Shown here: positions 55,678 through 64,000 of the stretch, one piece after another
Numbering within the stretch: position 1 is the first letter of the stretch
How the letters are laid out: every line of letters begins with the position of its first letter
Origin: Promethearchaeota archaeon
GTDB lineage: Archaea; Asgardarchaeota; Lokiarchaeia; Sigynarchaeales; SOKP01
Direction of reading: 5' to 3'
DNA length: 64,000 nucleotides
Assembly: GCA_019894875.1 (NCBI GenBank)
Contig: JAGXNR010000001.1
Location: 68,084 to 132,083, forward strand
Program-made: the position numbers and the translations under genes
The notes under the pieces: generated by a model
The model's input: the letters and a program-made list of their open reading frames with translations, nothing else
What the model was told of the DNA's origin: nothing
Database searches by the model: none

Positions 55678-56311
55678 TGAAACGGATATAATCAATGTTG
55701 TCATAGCAGGTACTGCTGGTCAGGGTGTTATTACACTAAAAAGATTAATTGAATTTGCCGCTCAGAAGGCTGGAGTCGAGATATGCTTTGGAGCCGAGCA
55801 ACACGGCCTGGCACAACGCGAAGGGGCAATAATTAGCCACACACGCTACCAAAAGCGATTAACTGGTAATCCTAGATATAATTTACAGTCATCATTAATT
55901 TGTTTTGGGGATGCTGATCTTTATATATGTATAGAACCTGTAGAATCTTTAAGACGGGGGATATTTGCATCTTCAAAAACTTCATTTGTGATAAATGAAC
56001 GTGATATTCCAAATATATTAGTTGCAGCAGATATGGAAAAATATCCACCTTTAGAAAAAATAAAGGAAATCTTAAGTGTCTATTCTGACCAAGTGTTCTT
56101 TATGAACGCCACTGAATTATCCTTAAATAATTTTGATTCTAATCAACAAGTTAACCTCATTATGCTGGGGTTCGCAATAATGACTGAGAAATTACCCTTT
56201 ATTGAAGTCGATCATTATGAAGAAGTTATTAAAGAATGGTTGCGAGATCCAGACTTGAATATTAAAGCACTACATTTAGGAATGGAGAAAGGTAAAGAAA
56301 TTATTAATTAA
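55649..56311 (+). CDS. iorB: Indolepyruvate ferredoxin oxidoreductase, beta subunit
   Basis: Gamma-type domain of 2-oxoacid oxidoreductases: VVIAGTAGQGVITLKRLIEFAAQKAG near residue 17, then EQHGLAQREGAIISHTRY. 220 residues. The first 14 residues overlap the end of iorA, so translation is coupled. With iorA it makes the complete enzyme. Confidence 0.92.
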   Translation: MSRYHFVKFNETDIINVVIAGTAGQGVITLKRLIEFAAQKAGVEICFGAEQHGLAQREGAIISHTRYQKRLTGNPRYNLQSSLICFGDADLYICIEPVESLRRGIFASSKTSFVINERDIPNILVAADMEKYPPLEKIKEILSVYSDQVFFMNATELSLNNFDSNQQVNLIMLGFAIMTEKLPFIEVDHYEEVIKEWLRDPDLNIKALHLGMEKGKEIIN

Positions 56312-56341
56312 AGAAGGAGTAATCATAACGCAAAAAACAGA

Positions 56342-56872
56342 TTAGGTCCTTTTAATAACCCGAACCAATCCCTTTTTACGGAGCTGTTCCATCATTTTTT
56401 CAATTTCTGCTTCATTCTTTTGAGCAATCGAAGCTACTTGTTCAATTGTGTTCATTCCATCACAAATTTTAAGAACCTTAAACTGTTCTTTGGTTAGCAT
56501 CCCCAATTGCACTGCCATTGGTGATATCTCTTTTACAACAACAGGAATTCTCACTTCATCACCAGCTTCAACTGATTCGGCACCAATCTCCTCAGTAGTC
56601 GGTGATTCTCCAAAAAATGATTTTACTCCCGTGATATCATAGTTATCATTTATATAGATATAAATTGTATGTTCTTGTCCAGAAATATCGTCTGTATCTT
56701 CCAGATCAGGGGCAGGATTAGCATGTTTGTGCTCTTTAGCATAGATACCCATCTTTAATCCGTTAATAATCTCATCTTTATCTAATTTCAACGCAATCAT
56801 ATCTTCACAAATATCGCACCAAGCCCATGCTTCTATTAGTGAGAAGTATTTTTTGACTTTATTCTCTGGCAT
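56342..56872 (-). CDS. Uncharacterised protein with CxxC and C-terminal winged-helix-like region
   Basis: Residues 1-60: AWAWCDICEDMIALKL with a CDIC pair and KEHKHANP, possibly a metal site. Middle (about 65-120): strands and an acidic linker. C-terminal 55 residues LTKEQFKVLKICDGMNTIEQVASIAQKNEAEIEKMMEQLRKKGLVRVI read as a helix-turn-helix. 176 residues, no membrane helix. I do not recognise a named family. Converges on iorB. Confidence 0.65.
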   Translation of the reverse strand: MPENKVKKYFSLIEAWAWCDICEDMIALKLDKDEIINGLKMGIYAKEHKHANPAPDLEDTDDISGQEHTIYIYINDNYDITGVKSFFGESPTTEEIGAESVEAGDEVRIPVVVKEISPMAVQLGMLTKEQFKVLKICDGMNTIEQVASIAQKNEAEIEKMMEQLRKKGLVRVIKRT

Positions 56873-57102
56873 CGAAATTCTCTCTTATTACAAATTTAAA
56901 TTTTAGTAATTAGTTTATATACAAACTAGAGTGTAGGTTAATTTAAATTTTGATTATATTTTCTTTAATGATAATTAAATCTATTTAAAAATTTTAAACA
57001 TAAAAAACTTTCTTGGATTACTTGCTGTTAAGGTATTTTTTTACTAAGGAATTTATCATGAAGTTCGTTACTCTATGAACTTATATAAATGAAAAAAAGT
57101 GA

Positions 57103-58401
57103 TTAAGTTTTATTATTAATTCTAAGATTTTTTTTACGAAAATATATCACTGAAATCATACTTACTATAATAACAGACAGTAACGAGGCATAACCAGGGA
57201 TTGCTTGTTCTTCTTGTTCAGCAAACTTAATTAGAACCATATCATATAAATCCGATCCAAAATTAATGGTAGAATCAGTGTAACCAGAAAGATAGATATT
57301 GTCTGCCGAATCTATTACTACTCCATTCCCCCAATCATAAAACGTCCAACCCCATGTAAGATTCCACTGTTTCACACCAATACTATCATATTTGAGCAGA
57401 ACGATGTCGGCATTCCCCTCTCCGAAACTAAGTGTTGTTCCTGAAACATAGATATTATCCGCCGAATCTATTGTTAGCCCTCCACTGAATTCATCACTAA
57501 TTCCCCCCCATGTACGATTCCATTGTATATCACCTGAACTGTTAAATTTAATTAAAGCTATGTCACTTTGAAATCCCGTTCCAAAGCTTTTTGTATAACC
57601 CGTAAGGTAAATATTATCAGACGAATCTATGACAATTCCCGCACCACTCTCCAATCCCACTCCCCCCCATGTACGATTCCATTGTATATCACCAGAGCTG
57701 TTAAATTTCGCTAGAAGAAGATCTCTGTTTATCGCCCCGAAGCTTTCTGTGACTCCTGATACGTAAATATCACCCGATGAATCTATTGCTACCCCATTTC
57801 CTGTATCTAAAGCTCCCCCTCCCCATGTACGATTCCATTGTACATCGCCTGAGCTATTAAATTTAATCAAAGCTAAATCTCCTTCCCCAACACCAAAACT
57901 ATGTGTGGTTCCCGCAACATAGATATTGCCAGATGAATCTAGCGTTAATCCCCATCCCGTCTCATCGCCGCTTCCCCCCCATGTATAATTCCATTGTTTT
58001 ATACCTGAATCGTCATATTTTAATAGAACAATATCTCCACTTCCCTCCCCAAAGCTTACTGTCGATCCTGCTACATATATGTTATCTGAAGTGTCCAACA
58101 CTATTCCTGCTCCAATATCATACTCGCTTCCCCCCCATGTGCGATTCCACTGCTCTGCACCTAAATTATCATACTTAACTAAAACCAAATCTCCCGACCC
58201 TCCCCCGTAATTGTGGGACTTTCCGACAAGATAAATATTATCCGATGAATCTACTGCTACATCATTGCCATTATCAATAAAACCATTACTCCATGTACGA
58301 CTCCATCTTACTACTGTGTTACTCGCTGCAATATTCTGTAGTATGAACGAAAACGACAAAACTATTAGTATAAATGTTAAAAATTTGTTTTTGTTTTTCA
58401 T
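57103..58401 (-). CDS. Secreted seven-repeat beta-propeller (SBBP-type) protein with CTERM-like anchor
   Basis: Signal peptide at 1-26. Seven repeats of about 52 residues with the consensus GxGIxxDSSDNIYVxGxTxSFGxGxxDIxLxKYDxSGxxQWNRTWGG cover residues 35-390, as a seven-bladed propeller. Nearly every repeat carries an N-glycosylation sequon WN(R/Y/L)T. The C-terminus is IPGYASLLSVIIVSMISVIYFRKKN, a proline-glycine plus helix plus basic tail like the Loki-CTERM sorting signal. Probable surface glycoprotein. 432 residues. Confidence 0.82.
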   Translation of the reverse strand: MKNKNKFLTFILIVLSFSFILQNIAASNTVVRWSRTWSNGFIDNGNDVAVDSSDNIYLVGKSHNYGGGSGDLVLVKYDNLGAEQWNRTWGGSEYDIGAGIVLDTSDNIYVAGSTVSFGEGSGDIVLLKYDDSGIKQWNYTWGGSGDETGWGLTLDSSGNIYVAGTTHSFGVGEGDLALIKFNSSGDVQWNRTWGGGALDTGNGVAIDSSGDIYVSGVTESFGAINRDLLLAKFNSSGDIQWNRTWGGVGLESGAGIVIDSSDNIYLTGYTKSFGTGFQSDIALIKFNSSGDIQWNRTWGGISDEFSGGLTIDSADNIYVSGTTLSFGEGNADIVLLKYDSIGVKQWNLTWGWTFYDWGNGVVIDSADNIYLSGYTDSTINFGSDLYDMVLIKFAEQEEQAIPGYASLLSVIIVSMISVIYFRKKNLRINNKT

Positions 58402-58849
58402 TTTTTTACTATTTTACTTTCCAGATTTTTAATTAATATATCATTTATGGATATTTAAAGAAATAGTATTAGTAAATTATAGATTGTGATATTGTAAAAA
58501 AGAAAAAAAGTCTATATCCATGATATTAGAAGAAAAAATTAAGTTAACAAAAGCTTCTATTTTCGATGAGACTTAAGATTTTTCAATAAAACCTAATTTC
58601 TTATTCCCCTGTACTAATATCTAATTCTCTTGTTCATACCAAAAGCATAACAATTAACAGAATGATAATTTCTTTTTATAATATTGAAATAAAGGAAGAA
58701 TGTAGGGAACTAACCATACAAATTATCTCCCGTTTATCTTCATTCATCTAATGATAAGTGCAGTAGGTAGTGAACTAATATTTATAGAGGGTAAAATAAG
58801 CAACAAAAAAAAAGAAAAAAGTTTAGAATTTTCAAAAAAGCGAAAATTC
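58402..58849. other. Intergenic region without gene
   Basis: 448 AT-rich bases between two minus-strand genes. It must contain the promoter of the surface protein gene. A short motif around 58449-58475 (GGATATTTAAAG, then TAGTATTAGTAA) recurs at 60187-60209 in the gap before the zinc-ribbon/aEF1-beta pair. Nothing else seen. Confidence 0.4.
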
Positions 58850-59911
58850 CTAAGAAGTCTCCTCATCTGCTTGTAGTAAAATATCTTCAAACTCATCTTT
58901 GGTTAAATTGTCTTTCTCCGTAAAATTTCCCTTTAAGTTTAATCCTACCACCCTCCGATTTTCGACTAAAAAAGTATAATTATCCATTTCTTCATCTAAC
59001 TCTCCGATAAGATATGTTGGTTCGAGAACCGCTGATATTCTCCCCCTAAATGTATTTATTTCTCTTTTCGTATTGACTTCCGCTAATCTATTGGAAATTA
59101 AGTTATCCAGTCCTAACATAGCTTTTGCATCACTCCTCTCCAATAATATATCCATCATAGTAGCCCTATCTAAGTACTCATAGAAACTTGACCAGCTAAC
59201 GCCATTACGAATACCATCTTTTATAACAAAATCATAAGCCGATAACCCTTTTCTTTTACATTCATTCTGTAACTCTTCTATTGTTCTCAGCTTAGCCATA
59301 TCATCGCCTAATTCTGCTAATTCCTTTAATATTAACAGTGCAATTTTGTGTGAAGAATCCCACTTTCTTTTAATTAATATATCTTCAATTTTTTCTCTTA
59401 AATATCTATTTCGAGAATAAAAGACAAACTCTAATTCTTCTTGATTTAAGTATCCCAGATATTTTTCCTTTAAGAGAAATAATGCCACTCTAAGGTCGCC
59501 CCTCCTCATTCTTTTTACGATCTCTTCCTTAAAGACGCGTTTTGCTTTTATATCTCCAACTTTTGTTAGTTTTTGAAGCAACGGGAAAGCTAGGTTTTTA
59601 TGGAGCAATTTGGTGTTATAATTTTCTTCCGACCAAACCTGTAAATTACTGCAATGTGCCCAGAATTCTGATGACGGATCTATATTATATTTAAGTTCAT
59701 GCTCTGTTTCCAATGAACGATCAAGTGACATTTCAGCTTCGTCGACCGAAGTGAATTCATTAATTGAAGTGATTTCTTCAGCAGGAATATCTATTAAAAG
59801 AAATTTACATTGAATAAATCTTTTTCCCAACAAATAGATCTGAGTCTTTCCATATTCCAATTTCAAGGTAATAAAATCATTAATTTTGTACTCTGACATT
59901 TTGTAGATCAA
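58850..59911 (-). CDS. Uncharacterised 353-aa protein of an Asgard-type family
   Basis: N-terminal strand-rich segment (1-80), then SEFWAHCSNLQVWSEENYNTKLLHKNLAFPLLQKLTKVGDIKAKRVFKEEIVKRMRRGDLRVALFLL, a helical-repeat region that by memory recurs in many Lokiarchaeal proteins, often joined to LRRs. The C-terminal 70 residues form another alpha/beta segment. No signal peptide or membrane helix. Function unknown. Confidence 0.7.
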   Translation of the reverse strand: MIYKMSEYKINDFITLKLEYGKTQIYLLGKRFIQCKFLLIDIPAEEITSINEFTSVDEAEMSLDRSLETEHELKYNIDPSSEFWAHCSNLQVWSEENYNTKLLHKNLAFPLLQKLTKVGDIKAKRVFKEEIVKRMRRGDLRVALFLLKEKYLGYLNQEELEFVFYSRNRYLREKIEDILIKRKWDSSHKIALLILKELAELGDDMAKLRTIEELQNECKRKGLSAYDFVIKDGIRNGVSWSSFYEYLDRATMMDILLERSDAKAMLGLDNLISNRLAEVNTKREINTFRGRISAVLEPTYLIGELDEEMDNYTFLVENRRVVGLNLKGNFTEKDNLTKDEFEDILLQADEETS

Positions 59912-60333
59912 ATTAGTTTGTTCATGAATGAAATAAATTTTTAAGAATTTAAATTTTCAGTGGTGTTAAGTTTTCTGTTCTAAAGGTTCAAAATATCTTA
60001 TTATTTCCATTTTTTAGCTTTTTTATGACCGTTTTTTATGCAAGTAGTATATTTTTTCAAGGGTTTTGTTTTCACTCTAAAAACATTATTTTGGCAGTTT
60101 TTTCAATAAGTTTACTAAGTAATGATTTTTTTCTTAATTCTTTTAAGTTCTTTTTTGTCTTTATTTAATACTAATTCATCATTAAGGATATTTAAAGTAG
60201 TATTAGTAATATTTTTTCGATGAGTTCACTAAGTAATGAATTAATCCTTTTGGTCTTCTAATTCTGACTTAAGTTTAAGCAAAAAATATTAAAGTTATTT
60301 AATATTTTAGAATCTAAATTTTATTCGATTATC
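59912..60333. repeat. Intergenic region with two imperfect 28-bp direct repeats
   Basis: 60099-60126 and 60212-60239 match at 25 of 28 positions (TTTTTTC...ACTAAGTAATGA) with 113-base spacing. Between them lies the GGATATTTAAAG/TAGTATTAGTAA motif also seen near 58449. The rest is AT-rich and carries no gene I can recognise. Could be regulatory for either flanking gene, or remnants. Confidence 0.5.
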
Positions 60334-60510
60334 ATGAGTTCTTATAAGAAGAATATATGTTTCGGTTGTGGTCGCCCTATAACTCCATACGAACCAGCTG
60401 TACATTTTCCTTGTCCTCAATGTGGAGATGTTACAATTTGGAGATGTGAGCGCTGTAGAGAGTCGGGAAACTCTTTTCGCTGCTTGAAATGTGATTTTGA
60501 GGGGCCATAA
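60334..60510 (+). CDS. Small zinc-ribbon protein upstream of aEF1-beta
   Basis: 58 residues with four CxxC knuckles: CFGCGRPI, CPQCGD, CERCRE and CLKCDF. This is the archaeal zinc-finger protein of the HVO_2753/DUF1610 type, commonly encoded just before aEF1-beta, as here (26-base gap). Probably translation-associated, function not established. Confidence 0.88.
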   Translation: MSSYKKNICFGCGRPITPYEPAVHFPCPQCGDVTIWRCERCRESGNSFRCLKCDFEGP

Positions 60511-60536
60511 AGAGCATTAAAGAGGATACAAAGGAA

Positions 60537-60803
60537 ATGAAAGAATTTGTAGCGCTAATTGATGTTGTTCCAGAAGATATTGATGTTGATTTTGAAAAAT
60601 TCGTAGGGAATTTAGCAAAAGTTTTACCTAATACATGCTCGATTGAGCGTTATGATGTAATGCCTGTTGCATTTGGTTTGAAAAAAGCAAGAGTTCGTGT
60701 AAGATATCCTGAAGAATGGGGGGGTACAGATAGACTTGAAGAATTATTCGGTCAAGTTGAGGGTATTCAAGGTATTGAAGCTATTGCATTCTCAAAAGCA
60801 TAA
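60537..60803 (+). CDS. ef1b: Elongation factor 1-beta (aEF1B)
   Basis: Guanine-nucleotide exchange factor for aEF1A. Archaeal short form of 88 residues: VALIDVVPEDIDVDFEKF, then DVMPVAFGLKKARVRVRYPEEWGGTDRLEELFGQVEGIQGIEAI. Second gene of the zinc-ribbon pair; converges on mutL. Confidence 0.94.
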   Translation: MKEFVALIDVVPEDIDVDFEKFVGNLAKVLPNTCSIERYDVMPVAFGLKKARVRVRYPEEWGGTDRLEELFGQVEGIQGIEAIAFSKA

Positions 60804-60829
60804 ACTACTTTAATTTTGAAAGATCGCCT

Positions 60830-62692
60830 TTAACCGGTTCTTTTAAAAAGCTTATCTAGTTCTTTGAAAGATATAAATTTTAAAGTTGGTCTACCGTGAG
60901 CGCAATGATATGAGTCTTCACATTCAGCTAAATCTACTAATAGTTTTCTTATATCTTTCAAGGATAAATCATCTCCTCCTCGAATACTTTTATGACAAGC
61001 CAAATAGTTAATTATTTTTTCTTTAGTTTCTTTAAGGCTTTTTTCTTTTCCGATTTCAATGATATCGCTAATTATCTCTTTGATTATATTAATATCAGGA
61101 ATTCTATTCATGATAGTTGGAATTTCCCTCAAAATGAAGGTATTTCCACCAAAATGTTCAAAATCAAATCCAAGTTTTTTAATTTCATCTGTATTATCCT
61201 CCAAAAATATTTTTTCACTAGGAGAAACATCAATATTAAACGGTTGGATTAATTTTTGTCTGCTCGCTCTCCCGGAGTTATAATCTTTTAAGAGTTTTTC
61301 TTTTTTGATTCGTTCTGCTGCGGCATGTTGATCTAAAATAAATAGTCCTTCTTCATTATTTTCATTGATTCCTTCTAATATAACATAAACTTTGTTGCTT
61401 AATTGACCAGTAGAAGAAATTAAACGAAGTCGCGGAAAATTCTTAGATATGATATATTTACCCCTAACATAAGAATCAGAAACATTCTTATTTTCTACAA
61501 TCTGATCCATTAAGTTTAATTGGATACCGTCTTGAGCCTTATCTATATCTGGTTTAGCTAAATTCGTCACTTCATTTACTCTTTTTCCTGCCACCCTAAT
61601 ATTCTCAACTTTATCAAATGTTTTCTCTAAAGTTTCTTCATCAGTTTGAAGGTAGGGTTCTAGCTCAGTAGAAATGTATTTAGCTTCTTTTTTAATAAAG
61701 TTATTTTCAACAAAACTTCGGATTACGTTGTAGACTTTATTATATAGTATATCTTCTTTCTCAAATCTAACGTGAAGTTTTTTTGGATGTACATTAAAAT
61801 CTACAACCGAGGGATCTATTTCGAGAAATAAAACAAAAAAGGGATATTTACTTACCATTAATGTTCCTTGATATGCTTCTTTAATAGCCCTAAATAAAAG
61901 GTCGCTGATTATATAACGATGATTAATAAATAGACTTGAATAATTCCTATTCTTTTTCGAAATTTGTGGGTGTCCTAATAATCCTTTTATTTTAATAAGA
62001 GAGCCTTCTTCCACGTAATTAATAGGTTCCATAAATTTCGCAATCATCTTCCCGTATATATGAAATACTGTTGTTTTTAAATCATTCTTCGCGGGGCAGT
62101 TCAAAATATCTAAATCATTATGGCGATAAATGAAATGAAGTTCAGGGAATGCTAATGAATATCTTTGGATGAAATCCGTAATGTGACTAAGTTCAGTCGA
62201 ATCTTTTTTTAGGAATTTCTGTCTGGCGGGGATATTATAGAAAATATTTTTTACTTTTACATTTGTCCCGACTTGGTAGGAGATTTCCCTTTTATTTTTT
62301 ACCTTTCCTCCCTCTATTGTTAATTGAACTCCTGTGTTATTCTCTTTTGACCTTGAAGTAATTTCGACTTGACTTACTGCTGCTATACTCGCAAGTGCTT
62401 CACCCCTGAATCCTAAAGTAGAAAGTGTATCAAGATCTTCTATACTTCTAATTTTACTACTCGTATGTCTTTCAAAAGCTATTTCTATATCTTCAGGTAA
62501 AATACCAACACCATCATCAATTACCTGGATTAAAGACTTACCTGCTTTTTTGATTATTACTCGAATTTCTTCCGCTCCGGCATCTATACTATTTTCAATA
62601 AGTTCTTTAATGATATTAGCGGGTCTTTCAACTACTTCTCCCGCAGCTATCTTTTCAGCATCTATTATCTTTCTAATCTTCCTGTCGGGCAA
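60830..62692 (-). CDS. mutL: DNA mismatch repair protein MutL
   Basis: GHKL ATPase with ELIENSIDAGA, DDGVGI, TLGFRGEALASIA and GTNVKVKNIFYNIPARQKFL. The endonuclease motif DQHAAAERIKKE is complete at 454-465, and C-terminal metal-site elements ACHKSIRGGD and CAHGRP are present, so this is a nicking-type MutL. 620 residues. Canonical MutL is uncommon in archaea and is usually explained by transfer from bacteria; no mutS is in the window. Confidence 0.95.
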   Translation of the reverse strand: MPDRKIRKIIDAEKIAAGEVVERPANIIKELIENSIDAGAEEIRVIIKKAGKSLIQVIDDGVGILPEDIEIAFERHTSSKIRSIEDLDTLSTLGFRGEALASIAAVSQVEITSRSKENNTGVQLTIEGGKVKNKREISYQVGTNVKVKNIFYNIPARQKFLKKDSTELSHITDFIQRYSLAFPELHFIYRHNDLDILNCPAKNDLKTTVFHIYGKMIAKFMEPINYVEEGSLIKIKGLLGHPQISKKNRNYSSLFINHRYIISDLLFRAIKEAYQGTLMVSKYPFFVLFLEIDPSVVDFNVHPKKLHVRFEKEDILYNKVYNVIRSFVENNFIKKEAKYISTELEPYLQTDEETLEKTFDKVENIRVAGKRVNEVTNLAKPDIDKAQDGIQLNLMDQIVENKNVSDSYVRGKYIISKNFPRLRLISSTGQLSNKVYVILEGINENNEEGLFILDQHAAAERIKKEKLLKDYNSGRASRQKLIQPFNIDVSPSEKIFLEDNTDEIKKLGFDFEHFGGNTFILREIPTIMNRIPDINIIKEIISDIIEIGKEKSLKETKEKIINYLACHKSIRGGDDLSLKDIRKLLVDLAECEDSYHCAHGRPTLKFISFKELDKLFKRTG

Positions 62693-62902
62693 TTTAATAC
62701 CATACCTTTTTTAATATTTTCCTATGAATTTAAAATTCAAGTAAGTTAATATATTTCCCATTACCATCAAATTTAAAATAGTACTCTATTAAGGTTTAAA
62801 TAAATCCAAATTATGGATTAACCATAAGTAAGGCTTTTAAATCTGGTTTAATATATCAAAGTAATTTTAATAGAACGGAACACATGAAATAGCTAAATTG
62901 CT

Positions 62903-63814
62903 ATGAACAATGAAAGAGAATTTCCTATTCAGAAATATGTTATGATTATCTTAGCAATGATAACAATTTCCTTTATTATACTGAGGATCTTCATAAATTT
63001 TTTTGATATCTTGCCATGGATAGAAGAAACAAAGGATATAGATTTTATAATTTTGTTAGAGGGTATGGACAACGGTTTAGTTAATTTTTATGATGATGTA
63101 TCAATATCGGGTTGGCCTCCTTATTATCTTTATTTTTGGTATTTCCTTTTTTTCCCAATAAAAATTATTCCTACTGATGGTTTAGTGGGTGTGTATGTTT
63201 GGGATATGCTAAGATTGGTTTTAACAATCCTAATAATAAGGGAATCACCTAAAATGTTTAAAAATAAAAAAGATTTACATATTTTTTACATATTAGGTAT
63301 CGTGGGGTATTTTATCGATGCCTATTACAATAATGTTAATTTTCTAATTGCTTTCTTATTATTTTATTCATTAGTATATCTGGAAAAGGATCAAAAATGG
63401 ATTGCAGGTATTCTCTTTTCACTTGCAACTTTTAAAATAACAGCGATAGTTTTCCTCCCGCTTTTATTAATTGCAAGGAAAATTAAGTGGAAAGATTTAA
63501 TCTATTTTCTAATACCTTTTGTACTAATATTTGTTCCATATATTATTTTTCCTGATTATTTCCTCCAAATGATAACAAATTGGGGACATAGTGATGGTGA
63601 AATCCAAGGAGTCTTAATTATTGATTCGATTATTTGGAAAGCTTTACAACCTTCCCATTTAATGTTTATTGGATTGTTGTTAATAATGTTTATGGAAAAT
63701 ATTAAAAATGAGGAGAGGAAGAATTTATATCGTGTAATTCTAGTATCAGTAATAGCAATATATTATATATATCTAACTACAATTGTATTTATAATACCTG
63801 TCGTTTTAGCTTAG
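62903..63814 (+). CDS. GT87/DUF2029-like polytopic glycosyltransferase-type protein
   Basis: About eight membrane helices. GWPPYYLYFWYFLFFPI after an acidic external loop is typical of the GT87/DUF2029 mannosyltransferases, and AGILFSLATFKITAIVFLPLLLIARK fits the later conserved segment. 303 residues is on the short side (usual 400 or so), so the far C-terminal part is reduced. Probably uses a polyprenyl-linked sugar at the membrane. Confidence 0.75.
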   Translation: MNNEREFPIQKYVMIILAMITISFIILRIFINFFDILPWIEETKDIDFIILLEGMDNGLVNFYDDVSISGWPPYYLYFWYFLFFPIKIIPTDGLVGVYVWDMLRLVLTILIIRESPKMFKNKKDLHIFYILGIVGYFIDAYYNNVNFLIAFLLFYSLVYLEKDQKWIAGILFSLATFKITAIVFLPLLLIARKIKWKDLIYFLIPFVLIFVPYIIFPDYFLQMITNWGHSDGEIQGVLIIDSIIWKALQPSHLMFIGLLLIMFMENIKNEERKNLYRVILVSVIAIYYIYLTTIVFIIPVVLA

Positions 63815-64000
63815 CCATAATCTTCAATTTTCTTTTTAAGTTCATTTAATTTTTCTTCGTTATATTCAATACCTAACGAAGCGCATTCTTTAATGTATTT
63901 TTCTCTTTCAGATTCTAATTTCTTAATTTTCCAAACATCTTCTTGTGTTGGTGATAAATCGCTACTATTAGAGAAATTAAATTCAGGATTTTCTCGAATA
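63811..64000 (-). CDS. C-terminal end of a coiled-coil-like protein (runs off window)
   Basis: The minus strand is open from the window edge to TAA at 63811. It reads as charged helical sequence: TQEDVWKIKKLESEREKYIKE, then CASLGIEYNEEKLNELKKKIEDYG. Its stop overlaps the end of the convergent gene by 4 bases. The composition is clearly coding. Function cannot be judged from 62 residues. Confidence 0.65.
   Translation of the reverse strand, partial: IRENPEFNFSNSSDLSPTQEDVWKIKKLESEREKYIKECASLGIEYNEEKLNELKKKIEDYG

Noticed and set aside
57300..58320. Regular repeats of about 156 bases, at first glance a repeat array
   Set aside because: They are in-frame coding repeats of the propeller protein; no short identical repeats with unique spacers, so not CRISPR.

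Overview
The window is AT-rich (about one third GC by eye), with archaeal information-processing genes (RNA polymerase subunit K, aEF1-beta with its zinc-ribbon partner, Hef, an intron-bearing tRNA) next to eukaryotic-signature genes: a full-length actin, two Ras/Rab-type small GTPases, a roadblock/LC7 protein and SDS22-like leucine-rich repeat proteins. With a large HdrABC/MvhD operon and a Loki-CTERM-like surface protein, this points to an Asgard archaeon of the Lokiarchaeia type. Assignment is from gene content and recognised protein families; no database search was run.

Layout. 1-8 kb: AMMECR1 (cut by the window edge), an unusual DHDPS-like/APH-like fusion, DNA polymerase IV, a sugar aldolase/isomerase pair, a NikR-like repressor, NadC and an alpha/beta hydrolase. 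8-14 kb: roadblock protein, then a five-gene minus-strand run purB-purM-pfkB-CPBP protease-phosphodiesterase. 14-22 kb: a DUF1922 zinc ribbon, TldD/TldE, a nucleotide-sugar epimerase with a DUF1616 protein, a small GTPase with a C-terminal zinc ribbon, and Hef. 22-25 kb: tRNA-Val(CAC) that appears to carry two non-canonical introns, rpoK, a winged-helix protein and a GNAT enzyme. 23.7-27.7 kb: actin between two LRR genes. 27.7-37 kb: accessory genes including a PadR/HAAS pair, a methyltransferase, a DUF1214 gene followed by a frameshifted DUF1254-like partner, MFS, DUF2284 and orphan membrane proteins.

37.5-50.2 kb is one minus-strand operon of eleven genes: HdrC, HdrB, an FrhB-like subunit, a split HdrA (two genes), MvhD, a tandem fused HdrA, a second MvhD and three Flox/sulfhydrogenase-type subunits (Fe-S, Fe-S, FAD/NAD). 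It encodes a soluble flavin-based electron-bifurcating heterodisulfide-reductase-like complex with no hydrogenase subunit in the window, so NAD(P)H, and perhaps F420H2 or formate through the FrhB-like protein, are the likely partners. IorAB at 53.7-56.3 kb (2-oxoacid:ferredoxin oxidoreductase) would supply or use the same ferredoxin pool.

50-64 kb: a PhoU-like regulator, an Lrp-type regulator, a second small GTPase, IorAB, an Asgard-type orphan with a C-terminal winged helix, a seven-repeat beta-propeller surface protein with an N-glycosylation sequon in nearly every repeat, a 353-aa orphan, the zinc-ribbon/aEF1-beta pair, MutL with the endonuclease motif, a GT87-like membrane protein, and the C-terminal end of a further minus-strand gene running off the window.
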